This document shows, piece by piece, positions 1 to 8,700 of a stretch of DNA of 64,000 bases. The DNA lies in NCBI GenBank assembly GCA_003255025.1, contig QANY01004038.1, positions 1,382,793 through 1,446,792 on the forward strand, read 5' to 3'. A model generated the notes under the pieces. It worked only from the letters and a program-made list of their open reading frames with translations. It was not told where the DNA came from and did not search any database. Position numbers and translations under genes: made by a program. Numbering within the stretch: the stretch's first letter is position 1; each line of letters opens with the position of its first letter. The DNA comes from Datisca glomerata. Lineage: Eukaryota; Streptophyta; Magnoliopsida; Cucurbitales; Datiscaceae.

Positions 1-1900
1 ACTAGTGAGGGAGGGTGAGGAAAATCTTTTTCTGCTCTGATTTAACATATTGTGATTAGGTTAGAGATGCAAACCTAATGCAATCTCTTAGATATTAATT
101 ACAGAATTTACCCACTTACCCTTACATGATAAAACTGAAATTTACATTCTCTCTACACTGTGATGTGTGATTTTTACATCTTCCCTAGAGTCAAAAATTG
201 TTTCCAAATTCATCAATCCAAATTGATGAATTAAATTTATCTCCACCAATTAAATAATTAATTTCCTTTATTTATTAATTATTCAATAATTAAAAAATAA
301 TAAAATAATTCATTTGAACATTCATTTTGCTCTTCACTAATTTAGTGATGACACTCATTTCATATGGGGCTCGGTAAATGTAACTTGGTCCAAAACACGA
401 TTTTGGTCTAACTGATGTTGTTTTTCATTCATATCCTTATGAGCTACTTTTGAGATCGAATTGACCCACATGAATAAAGTTATGAGATTCAAATACTCGG
501 CTAATTTATCTCCATAAATTCTCAGCGTACTTAATCCTGACATCGTACGACTCCACTATAGGTCCGATGCCGAATAAACTCTCTATTTATGTGTGCTACA
601 TTTTCTGTTGGTGCAAACAAACATTTATATTTCACGGTCCATAAAATATTTTACAATATTAGCCTTCGTGAATATCAGTAACAAGAGTGAAATGTAAAAT
701 TACCATTTACCCCTCTAGTTATTATTTGCTTAACTCCTTTATTAACTTTAATAAGAAAAACATGTACATGAAGTGTCTCGTACATTTCACCATGTCTTAT
801 TCAATGACTCACGTCATCGAGTATAGGCCCGGTTTATTTATTTACACACTCATCAATAAAGCATAATGTGATATTGTTACTTTTGTAATCTTGTCACAAA
901 GTCCATATATGTGAACCAAGCAACTCCAACATAGTTGAATCGCAATCTTGAGAACCGGTATTGTCCGGCAACTAGAACTCACTCATTTGACGAATCAAGG
1001 ATCACAAGTAACTAGGTTAAGTTCCATATTCACCTCAGGATTAAGGTAATTATGAAAATATCTTTTGAGGTGGAACAATTAGATTTAGAGTTAGATAAAC
1101 GACTTTGCTCTAAACTAATTGATTACTGGTCTATTCAACATGTTCCATGACATGTCTAGGTCAACTGTTAGAGTCTCCACTCTCATTCCCCGAGACCGGC
1201 ATCATTTGGTTCAACCTAACAGTCATAATTGGATTTGATTGTCCAATCAATCCTAAGACTGCGAATAACATTCTGAACTATCTCAGAAGAGTTTTTCTAG
1301 AAGACCGCTCGGTCTTTACTCTTCTTTCATTTATAATAGTTCTAAGACTTAAGTAAATTACAAACACACTTTAATTAAAGAAAACTTTCATAGATTCATA
1401 AAATCCAGTAATACATAAATGTCTCATAAATAACTCCTTTTGCAAGTTAGTCATTTTCTTATGTTCAGAAATATTCACACCCTAGACTGTGTAGTGTAGA
1501 GGTGACTTGAGGACCATGGACCCATAATCCTAAGCTCTAATAAACTAGATTATTAATTAAACTCTTTAATTAAATAAGCTTGTTTATCAATTTCATAATT
1601 ACTACACTATAAATATAGAATTGCACTCTTAGCGATTACAAAATGTATTTATAGAGTATTCTCGTGTACTCCATTGATATATTAATTTCATGTAGTTATG
1701 TCGTCCAATTATTGGTTCATAAATTAAAGTTGGTCAAAATTACCGTTTTATTCTTCTAATTACCTCTTGATCTTTAAGCACCATTTCATTAGTGAATGAC
1801 TAATTTATAATTGTATTATGAAATTGAGCTCAATAACCATTCAGTTCTAGAATTAACATTTAAGAGAACCAATATACGATCCGTTAAAAAGGTGAAAGGC
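1..1900 (-). repeat. Copia-type LTR sequence, degenerate, runs off the left edge
   Basis: No gene is visible. About 185-1345 is repeated in the same orientation at 61690-62825, sharing long blocks such as CATCGTACGACT-CACTATAGGT and the block around AACATGTCTAGGTCAAC. About 1390-1900 instead resembles part of the large LTRs at 16555-16990 and, in reverse complement, 18400-18690 (shared block around CACCCTAGACTGTGTA). The mixture suggests one LTR family with shared and family-specific parts, or a recombinant LTR. Minus orientation is inferred from the neighbouring gag at 62826-63180. Short open frames here lack any protein-family resemblance and I take them as chance. Confidence 0.6.
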
Positions 1901-2625
1901 ACCGATGCTTACAGACCAGAAAAATAAGGGCCGAGAGTAACATAGCGCATAGTAGAGTACAATTTGAAATTATGAAGTTAGACCCGATTGTAATCATAAG
2001 CTAAATGCCCATACTCTAATAATCAATGGTATTCTACAGTGACTAGAGAAGAATCAGTAATAGTAGAGGTAGACAACATCAAAACTGAACCGTTTGGAGT
2101 GAACAAGTGTCGGAAAAGATTTTGAAAGTTTACTTGCGCTTAACAGACGTGGCGAAAACTTAATGGGTAAGGAAATCACTAGACGTCTTCTTTGCATTGA
2201 ATTTCAATTCCAAACCAAGTGTATTACTAGTTCGAATGTACAATGCCGACAATTTCAACACCATAAACATAAACGACATAGTATGTTGTAGCTTTAACAT
2301 ATAAATTTTTTACAAGAACCAAAATTGTGTCGTCTCTTAAAATTTTCTGGTTGTAGGTAGGTTTCTGAAATTAGTTCCAAACAGACTCACCTACTCAATT
2401 ATTATAGATCCTAGTACCTACCCTATCAGATTTCCATCAAGGTGTCAAAACTGAGAATGACTATAGTGGTAATCTCAATGCTATTTTTAAAAGACTTGAA
2501 CCGTTGAGATCAGATTCTATTGTTCAAATATGCCCTTCACGTAGCTCAAGGGAATTGTCATATATAGAACCCATTATCTATAGTCGGTTAAGTTGAACAA
2601 TCTCAAAGAGAATCCATTGTAGAGC
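1901..2625. other. Unassigned AT-rich stretch left of the MULE
   Basis: I recognise no coding motif, repeat or RNA gene. It is the left flank of the MULE insertion; the same pre-insertion sequence should continue after the second target duplication at 5985. It may be internal sequence of an older retroelement, but nothing seen proves this. Confidence 0.4.
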
Positions 2626-2634
2626 TTCATATTT
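2626..2634. repeat. Left 9-bp target site duplication (TTCATATTT)
   Basis: The 9-mer TTCATATTT directly precedes the GGG that opens the left terminal inverted repeat, and the identical 9-mer directly follows the CCC that closes the right one (5977-5985). Nine-base duplications are typical of Mutator-like elements. Confidence 0.85.
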
Positions 2635-2733
2635 GGGTTTATTGCTAAAGTAGACCCCTACACTAACAATTTTATAGAAATAAACCTTTACATTAATTTT
2701 CACATACCCTGAAACCTGACCCACTTTTCCTTC
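2635..2733 (+). repeat. MULE left terminal inverted repeat
   Basis: Starts GGGTTTATTGCTAAAGTAGA and continues with a block (AGACCCCTACACTAAC) that matches the reverse complement of 5882-5976 (AGACCCCTACATTAAC). Similarity continues through a TTTCAC-TACC block and a CTGACCCAC-like block, with scattered mismatches. Long terminal repeats of this kind bind transposase in MULEs. Confidence 0.85.
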
Positions 2734-3082
2734 ACTTTTTCAAAATTTCCCCCCCTTCTTACAAGCTATCCAATTAAATGTCATGGTATACTCCCTTAAC
2801 ACTCAAAACCTTCATACCCACCCTATTTCTCCTTCTTCATTTTCCTCTTCATTTTCTTCTTCGTCCTCTTCTTTGTCTTCTTCCTTCTTCCTGCAATAGT
2901 AAAAGATTGCTAGTTCTTCTCTCTAGAACATGTATTAGTTTTGTTTTCTTCTTTCTGAAAATATTTACTTGTCTTCTTCCTTCTTTCATGGGTTTTTCAC
3001 TTTCATAAGTTTTCCAAAAATATTTATTTATTTTCTGATTTCTGGAACATTGTTTGAAAAATAATCACTATAAGATGATGGT
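2734..3082 (+). other. MULE 5' region, pyrimidine-rich
   Basis: C/T-rich sequence with repeated TTCTTC and CTTCCTT runs between the left terminal repeat and the palindromic minisatellite. It probably includes the promoter and leader of the transposase gene, but I see no definite TATA box or start. Its composition resembles 7191-7400, which may be a fragment of a related element. Confidence 0.35.
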
Positions 3083-3644
3083 GTAGTGTAAAATGAGATC
3101 TACACGAGTACTACATGAGCCTCGTGTAGTCATCGGGTAGACTACACGCAGGGTACACAAGCCTTGTGTAGACCTCGTGAGCACTACACGACATCGTGTA
3201 GTGCATCAGAAATTTCTTCAATAGTTCATAAGCATCGTGTAGCATCTATTACACTAAGCGAGGACTACACGATCATCGTGTAGCATCTATTACACTAATC
3301 GAGGACTACACAATCATCGTGTAGTGTATAGGATGACCACATGATGATTATGTACTCCTCGTGTACACTACATGATCTTCGTATAGTCCACGTGTACTCT
3401 ACACGTTTCAACTACACGATCATCATGTAGTCCTCGTGTACTCTACACGATGGAACTACATGATCATCGTGTAGTCATCTGTAGGGCTTATTAGTACATG
3501 AGGTCTACACGATCATCGTGTAGTGTACACTACATGATGACTATAAGTTTCCTCGTGAAGGCCTCGGGTACACTACATGATGACTACACGATACTCATGA
3601 AAGCCTCGTGTACACTACACAATGGCTACACGATCATCGTGTAA
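3083..3644. repeat. Palindromic minisatellite A (core CTACACGAT-N-ATCGTGTAG)
   Basis: About 560 bp made of variably spaced copies of CTACACGAT, ATCGTGTAG and combinations of them. Several copies join into the near-perfect 19-base palindrome CTACACGATCATCGTGTAG (around 3265, 3505 and 3622). Other repeated words are CCTCGTGTAG, GTGTACACTACA and TACATGA variants. It lies inside the MULE, upstream of the transposase N-terminus. The unit has no fixed period, so it is not a simple tandem repeat. Related blocks occur at 5001-5151, 7615-7935 and 8088-8290. Confidence 0.8.
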
Positions 3645-3710
3645 TATTTCATTTCATTATGTATTCTTCTTGTACTAACTTCCATGATTGATGTATATAT
3701 AGATATGTCT

Positions 3711-3965
3711 GATGTTCGTATTTTTATAATCCATGATGGAGATTGGGTGAAAAATGGTACAACATAGTCTTTTAGTGGAGAGAAGACCAAATTATTGAAA
3801 ATATCTACTAACTGCACTTACCACGAGCTATTGAGTATATTGCATGAAGAACTCCAAATAGACCCCTCAAAGTATGATATGTCCATCAAATTTGTTTATA
3901 AAAGCCATGTCCGCTGCCCTCTTGCTGAAATTTTAAAAGATAGAGATTTACAGTTCTTTTGTTAA
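3711..3965 (+). pseudogene. MULE transposase, N-terminal domain remnant
   Basis: Read from 3711 the frame stays coherent for about 84 codons with one internal TAG and ends at TAA 3963-3965. The product includes DGDWVKNG, KLLKISTNCTYHELLSIL and HEELQIDPSKYDMSIKFVYK, the pattern of the N-terminal domain of plant mudrA-type transposases (a charged strand, a YHELL helix, then a predicted beta segment and a C-P-L stretch). In such proteins it precedes the acidic linker and DNA-binding domain, as here. The likely start lies upstream in or before the minisatellite and is not identifiable. It is a pseudogene because of the TAG in the middle and the terminal frame break. Confidence 0.7.
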
Positions 3966-4098
3966 GGAGAATGGATCATAATCACTTAAAAGTCCACTAT
4001 TTGTAAGTACCAAGCCTAAATGTTTTTCATCTCAAAGCACGATTTCTCTAACCACAATGCCACAACAACCTCGGGTTCTTGAAACTACATGGTTTTAT

Positions 4099-4955
4099 CA
4101 AAGTTGGGTTCCTTAAACAAAAATGTCACGACAACCTCTACATGAAAGCATTCCTCATTTTGAGAGTTTTGATCATTTTAAAAGGAACTATCACAATGGT
4201 GATGTTTTTGGCCATGACGATTATAATGTTTTCGAAGATGAGGATGTTGATGTTGATGGAGATGATGATGATGGTGATTTTGATCAGGGGGCGTATGATG
4301 ATGCAAACCGTGGAGATGACCATGATGAAGCCATCAATGGAGACAACCATACAATAATTCCAGACTTGAATACTTGTGGTAAACCCGATACCACTTGTCC
4401 ATTGCCATGACAACTTGATTTGAATGAACAATGTCCTAGGACCAGTGAGCAAAGGGCTAATTTGAATCAGCTTGTAACAGAGACAATAAATATGGATGAT
4501 TTATACAGTGATAAAGCCGAGCTGCTTAAGGTTGCTCGTATGATGGTCATCTAAAGAAATTTTGAGTTTCAGATCTTCAATTCAAAAGTCAATATTGGTA
4601 CTTGTATGTGTTGATAAAACATGCCAGTAGAAGTTACGAGCCATCTGAAGTTACAAAGTTCATCAATACATATACATGCACATCTGAAGTTTTGAGACAT
4701 GAACACCATCAGGCTACATTTTCATTGATTGGTCATTCTATACGATCCAAATACACGGGTGTCAGACGTATATATATAGCCAAAATAAATAATTGAAGAT
4801 GTTCAGCTTGATTTCAATGTCAACATAGGTTACCATAAGGTATGGAGGGCTAGGGAATAGCATTGGAATCAGTTTGAGGGTCTCCTGAAGACAACTATAG
4901 GATGCTCACAGCATATTGTCAGATGTTAGAATATGACAATATGCTGACAGTATGC
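4099..4955 (+). pseudogene. MULE transposase, acidic linker and DNA-binding region remnant
   Basis: An acidic stretch (4123-4410) rich in D and E, with DVDGDDDDGDFDQGAYDDAN, is followed after a frame break by MDDLYSDKAELLKVARMMVI, then RNFEFQIFNSK, then in shifting frames SLIGHSIRSKYTGVRRIYIA, VQLDFNVNIGYHKVWRARE and SPEDNYRMLTAYCQMLEYDN. This order matches the Mutator DNA-binding domain (K.R.V type with a C...C.W.LRA element, degenerate here as VDKTCQ-KLRA) and the following YHKAWRARE helix seen in plant MULEs. At least three frameshifts and several stops separate the blocks. Coding similarity ends near 4955 and gives way to the second palindromic minisatellite. A stem with 18-base arms (4905-4922 with 4944-4961) falls on the last coding block. 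Confidence 0.75.
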
Positions 4956-5000
4956 TGTGAGATTTCAGTGTCAACTTATTTTTTATTTTTCCATCATAAT

Positions 5001-5151
5001 GTCTACACGAGTACTACAAGAGTCTCGTGTAGTCATCGTGTAGTCTAGACGATGGTTACACAGATCTTGTGTAGTCTACACGATGGTTACATGGATCTCG
5101 TGCAGTCATCGTGTAGTTACACCATGGTTCACACAAACCTCGTGTACGCAT
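5001..5151. repeat. Palindromic minisatellite B inside the MULE coding region
   Basis: A shorter block of the CTACACGA/TCGTGTAG minisatellite, with words such as GTCTACACGAGTACTACA and CTACACGATGGTTACA. It sits where the transposase should run from the YHKAWRARE region into the DDE domain, so it interrupts or replaces coding sequence (4956-5261) and is not simply untranslated sequence. Confidence 0.75.
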
Positions 5152-5261
5152 CTTAGACACTATGTACTCTGCCAATTTTGATACAGCAATATTAAATATT
5201 TTTTAGGGACAACAACACACATAGAGACCGATGAGCATGATCATTTTAAATATTTTTTTCA

Positions 5262-5757
5262 TGGCTTTTGGACCCTCTGTTAGTGGATTTTTCAGCTGTA
5301 TATGGCTTGTCATTGCTGTTGACGCAATCGCCTTAAAAGCCAAATACAAATGGGTATTATTTGTTGCAACATCAAAGGATGAGAACAACCAAGTATATCC
5401 TGTTGCATTTGGAATTGCAGATTCAGAAAAAAATGATTCATGGGAATGGTTCTTCCATAAACTTCACGATATAATCAGTGATCCGGAAGACTTGGTATTT
5501 ATACCCGACAGGCATACAAGTATACTAAATGATGTACAAGTTATTTTTCCCAACGTGCTTCATGGAGCTTGCATCTTCCATATGGGCTAAAATATCAAAT
5601 CAATTTATTAAAAGGAAGATGCGGTCGCATTTTTTTAAAGCAACAAAGGTATACCGTCAATCAGAATTTGATCGACTGATAATTCATTTTATAGAGAGAG
5701 AGATGCTGCGACTTCGAGAGAGAGAGAGAGAGAGAGTAACAGTAAGAGAGAAATGAT
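5262..5757 (+). pseudogene. MULE transposase, DDE catalytic domain remnant
   Basis: The best preserved part of the element. The frame from 5231 to 5590 carries MAFGPSVSGFFSCI, VIAVDAIALKAKYKWVLFVA, YPVAFGIADSEKNDSWEWFF and PEDLVFIPDRHTSI, followed in the next frame by ISNQFIKRKMRSHFFKATKV and RQSEFDRLI. This is the MULE transposase domain (RNase H-like fold). The first catalytic aspartate is in VIAVDAI, the second in FIPDRH, and SEFDR probably holds the glutamate. Family members usually read VDGTHLKG where this has VDAIALKA. A one-base shift near 5590 and a GA microsatellite after 5715 break the frame; the C-terminal zinc-finger region is absent. The true protein would continue from the upstream blocks, so ATG 5231 or 5261 is not a genuine start. 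Confidence 0.88.
5716..5736. repeat. GA microsatellite
   Basis: About ten GA dinucleotides within the end of the transposase remnant, adding a run of R and E codons to the downstream frame. Confidence 0.9.
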
Positions 5758-5881
5758 GATAATGCAAGTAATGTACGCAAAATGGTGAGATTTTGTGTAA
5801 TCATCAATTTCTTTTTTCAAGCCGTCGTTTTGAATTTGTGAAAGAGTTTTTTGGTAACTTCACAAACTGATTTTAAATTGA

Positions 5882-5976
5882 AAGTAGGCAAGGGGTCAAG
5901 GTAAGTGAAAAATAGTATAAGAGTTCATTTCTGTAAAATAGTTAATGTAGGGGTCTATTTTAATAAAAAAAAACCC
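5882..5976 (-). repeat. MULE right terminal inverted repeat
   Basis: Reverse complement starts GGGTTTTTTTTTATTAAAAT then AGACCCCTACATTAAC, matching the left end at 2635-2733 with scattered differences and a longer T run. It ends exactly at the CCC before the right target duplication. Confidence 0.85.
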
Positions 5977-5985
5977 TTCATATTT
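5977..5985. repeat. Right 9-bp target site duplication (TTCATATTT)
   Basis: Perfect copy of 2626-2634, directly abutting the right terminal inverted repeat of the MULE. Confidence 0.85.
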
Positions 5986-7190
5986 CTCGCTTAGCTTCTT
6001 CTGCATTTTAACATGTCGTGCAGTAAAGGATCATAGAAATATTCATCTCCCTAAGAAAATTAGGGCAGATGAAGCGTCGATAGTCTCTTTGACTGAAGAC
6101 ACCCCTTTGGCTATTTATGAAACTTTGGGTACATGGTGGCAAGACCACTTCTGAAATATCAGCTAAAATTTCAGGTGATGCCACTACTGAAACAACAGGT
6201 ACAGGTTCAAATCAACCATCTCATTTACCTCCTCATCGGAGGTATAGGGCGTTCAATGACTGAGCTTGAGTGGGTCCTTACCAAGATGAGGAATAAGATA
6301 GATTTCAGGCGGGGTTTAGGGATTACGTCACTCAGTAGAGTTGAACTCTCCGATGCACTAGTGGAGAGTCGTAGACACAAGTCCGTTTATGCATATTTCA
6401 TTTTGATTTTGTAGCTCTTATTTGGAATGATTTCCTTTATTTCTTAGAATGTGATTTCTGTTGCTTCTGCATTGGTTCACGCACCTCCTTATGACAACAA
6501 GGTCATGGCTGTTGTGAAAATGGCTTTTGCTTCAGAGAGTCGATATGATTTTAATGGGATTTCAACATATTTTTCTCCTAACTCATGTGAAACTATGTGA
6601 AAATAGAAAGCAGTTGGACCATGCTAACAGGGAAGATTTTCCTTCTGTGTGGAGCTAGAGAAGATGAAGGAGGAACTCTTCAAATGTTTACGGACCAAGC
6701 CAGATTTCTCCAACAGGGTGTTAATAGATTATAAGAGCTCAGAGGCTTTCAATAATCATCTGTGCTCTAAATACATGAAAGGATGTAACACCACCATTAA
6801 AGAGAGGAAAATTTATAACCTTGGTTCCTTCCATTTTTTTTGTGTCTTATTTTCATCTTTACGCTCTTACCATTTCTATTCTTTTAATCTCTGGAAACAT
6901 TTTATATCATGCACAGTTATCTTGCTCAGACCTATTTTAATGTTTGAAGGCTATTTTTGTTATGTGCACTCAAAATCTCTTTGGCTTCTTTTACTTTGAA
7001 ATTCTCTGTACGTAATTTATTTTTGGGAACCTTATCTTCGACGTACTTAGGCAATATTATTTTGATAAGTGTTTCTGCCATGGATTTATGACCATATACA
7101 CATGCCGCTAGTATGTAGGAATGATAAGTCTTACTTTAATAGAATTAGACATATTTTTGTTTATTCTAACCCCTGCCCATCTTTCCTAAT
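5986..7190 (+). other. Unassigned stretch with coding-like fragments
   Basis: Two short plus-strand frames stand out by composition: 6133-6414 (93 codons, contains TELEWVLTKMRNKIDFRRGL) and 6649-6999 (contains LEKMKEELFKCLRTKPDFSN and VLIDYKSSEAFNNHLC). The second, together with the codons just upstream (HANREDFP), has a charged helical pattern like the coiled-coil ends of retrotransposon gag-like plant proteins, but I cannot assign a family. Position right of the MULE target duplication means it belonged to the sequence the MULE entered. A degenerate retroelement ORF is my best guess, with low certainty. Confidence 0.35.
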
Positions 7191-7614
7191 TTTTGCTTAG
7201 ATAAATCACTTTTTCTCTTTTTTTCCACCTAATGTCATTCTTACACACTTATCCATACTCTGTCTCTTCATCTTCCATTTTCATCTCTTTCTTATTTTTC
7301 ATAAACTCATTTTCTCATAAATCCATCTTCATTTTTTTATTTCTTCATACTTCATTTGATTTATGATTTTATAATTTACTCATTTCTTGAAAAACTAAGG
7401 TTGAGAACTAAAATTGTACTTTTTGTTTTTCGAATTTTGGCGAAAAATTGGTGAGAATTTTGATTCAAATTTGATGAGTTTTGTTAATCTAAGCTTTTAC
7501 CCAGATTTGAGAGGGAGAAACCATAGAGAAAGAATGTTTTTTGTTAATTTTAATGGATTGTTATTAATTTTTGTGGATTTTGTTAATTTTTGTAGGTTTT
7601 GTTAATTTTTGTCA
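7191..7614 (+). other. T/C-rich stretch, possibly the 5' part of a second MULE-related fragment
   Basis: No coding motif. The T/C-rich composition and its position just before a palindromic minisatellite recall 2734-3082 of the MULE, so it may be a related, truncated element; no terminal repeat was found. A unit around 7466-7640 (GTTTTGTTAAT, TTTGAGAG-GAGAAAC, TTGTCAACGGATG) recurs at about 7778-7880. Confidence 0.35.
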
Positions 7615-7935
7615 ACGGATGGCTATACTGGCATCGTGTAGTTATCATGTAGTCTACACGATAGGGGTACACTGGCGTCGTGTGACCATCGTGTAGACAA
7701 CACGATTGGTACACTGGAGTCTATAGAAATTGTGTGCCTAGTGTAGCCATACGTTGATAAAATTCCAAAAACAACACAATGGGTTTTGTTAAATTTAGCT
7801 TTTGCCCTAATTTGAGAGAGAGAAACTATAGAGAGAGAATGACTTTTGTTAATTTTTGTCAATGGATGACCACAGTGGCATCGTGTAGACTACACGATAG
7901 GTACACTAGCGTCGTATAATTTTTTATCGTGTTTA
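7615..7935. repeat. Palindromic minisatellite C
   Basis: Copies of GGCATCGTGTAG, ATCGTGTAGTCTACACGAT-like words and GGTACACTGG, at 7615-7740 and 7863-7935, separated by a partial duplicate of the preceding unit (GTTTTGTTAA...AGAGAGAAACTATAG). Same core as the block inside the MULE. Minus-strand open frames here (7623-7862) only reflect the repeat, reading as recurring RLHDGYT-like peptides. Confidence 0.75.
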
Positions 7936-8087
7936 TGGGTAAACGAGCATCATTTAATTTTCAGAGGCCTGAAAGTTATTTTATTTTTAATTTTGGGGTT
8001 TTTCATAATTTTCCATCTTTGTTAATTTTAGGATTTTTCTGGTAATCGTGCGTGATCCAATAGCTCTTGGTATTGTTAGGATTTTGT

Positions 8088-8290
8088 CGAGGCTTCCGCT
8101 ACATCATGTAGTCTACATAATGGGTACACGAGTGTCGTGTAGCCATCATGTAGACTACACGATGGGTAGGTACACCGACGCGTGTAGCTATCGTGTAGTC
8201 TAAACGATGGGGTACATTGACATTGTGTAGCCATCTTGTAGACTACACCATGCCTACACGAAGTCAGTGTAGCCATCATGTAGACTATTC
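8088..8290. repeat. Palindromic minisatellite D
   Basis: About 200 bp of CATCATGTAGTCTACA, GTGTAGCCATCATGTAGACT and ACACGATGGGTA words, ending directly against the truncated copia LTR at 8291. Between it and block C lies about 150 bp of unassigned AT-rich sequence. Confidence 0.75.
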
Positions 8291-8690
8291 ACAATTCAGA
8301 CTTATCTACATATGATCATCAGATTGACGTGTATTAAATCTTTATGATAAACAACAAGTTAATAAAGATTTTAATTCACATCGGTCCTGTCATATAGATT
8401 CTTATTATATAAAGTAACTTCACTAAGATGTCTGTCTATCCACATCAATGATCCGGATCTAGATCACATACATTCATAATGTTTAGTGAACTGTACTAGT
8501 ATCATTTCATTAAAGATTTCATACTTTAATATGTTACTGATAATTTTATTCATTATCTATGATCTTAATCATCTAGTACTAATACAAGATCATAGTCTTA
8601 TCAATGAATATAAGATTCTTAGATATTTATATAAATTATTCAACAATATTTTAAAAGAATAATTATAAGAAAAATATATTTCCACTAAAT
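8291..8690 (-). repeat. Truncated 3' LTR (U3 part) of the minus-strand copia element
   Basis: Matches 17120-17350 in the same orientation and 17860-18240 in reverse complement; shared blocks include ATGATCATCAGA-TGA-GTGTATTAAATC, CACATCAATGATCC and AAGATCATAG. Reading on the minus strand it starts near TG at 8684 and runs to 8291, where palindromic minisatellite D replaces the rest of the LTR. It therefore is the U3 end of a larger (about 2 kb) LTR. Confidence 0.75.
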
Positions 8691-8700
8691 ATAAAATTGA

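Larger units (their letters stand above)
2635..5976 (+). mobile_element. Mutator-like element (MULE), 3.3 kb, decayed autonomous copy
   Basis: A class II element bounded by roughly 95-bp terminal inverted repeats and a perfect 9-bp target duplication. It carries remnants of a mudrA-type transposase on the plus strand: an N-terminal domain (3711-3965), an acidic linker and DNA-binding region (4099-4955) and a DDE catalytic domain (5262-5757). The transposase is broken by in-frame stops, frameshifts, a palindromic minisatellite between the DNA-binding and catalytic parts, and a GA microsatellite, so the copy cannot be active itself. The exact target duplication suggests both ends are intact and that insertion is recent compared with the surrounding wreckage. 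Confidence 0.88.

Noticed and set aside
3083..3644. CRISPR-like array (repeated palindromic units)
   Set aside because: Units are irregularly spaced, have no uniform spacers, and the region lies in a plant MULE; no cas genes.
4138..4452. 104-codon minus-strand frame
   Set aside because: Antisense of the acidic linker of the MULE transposase; low-complexity I/M-rich product.
4905..4961. Stem with 18-base arms as an attachment or regulatory site
   Set aside because: It coincides with readable transposase codons and the repeated CAGCATATTGTCAG word looks like a local inverted duplication in a pseudogene.
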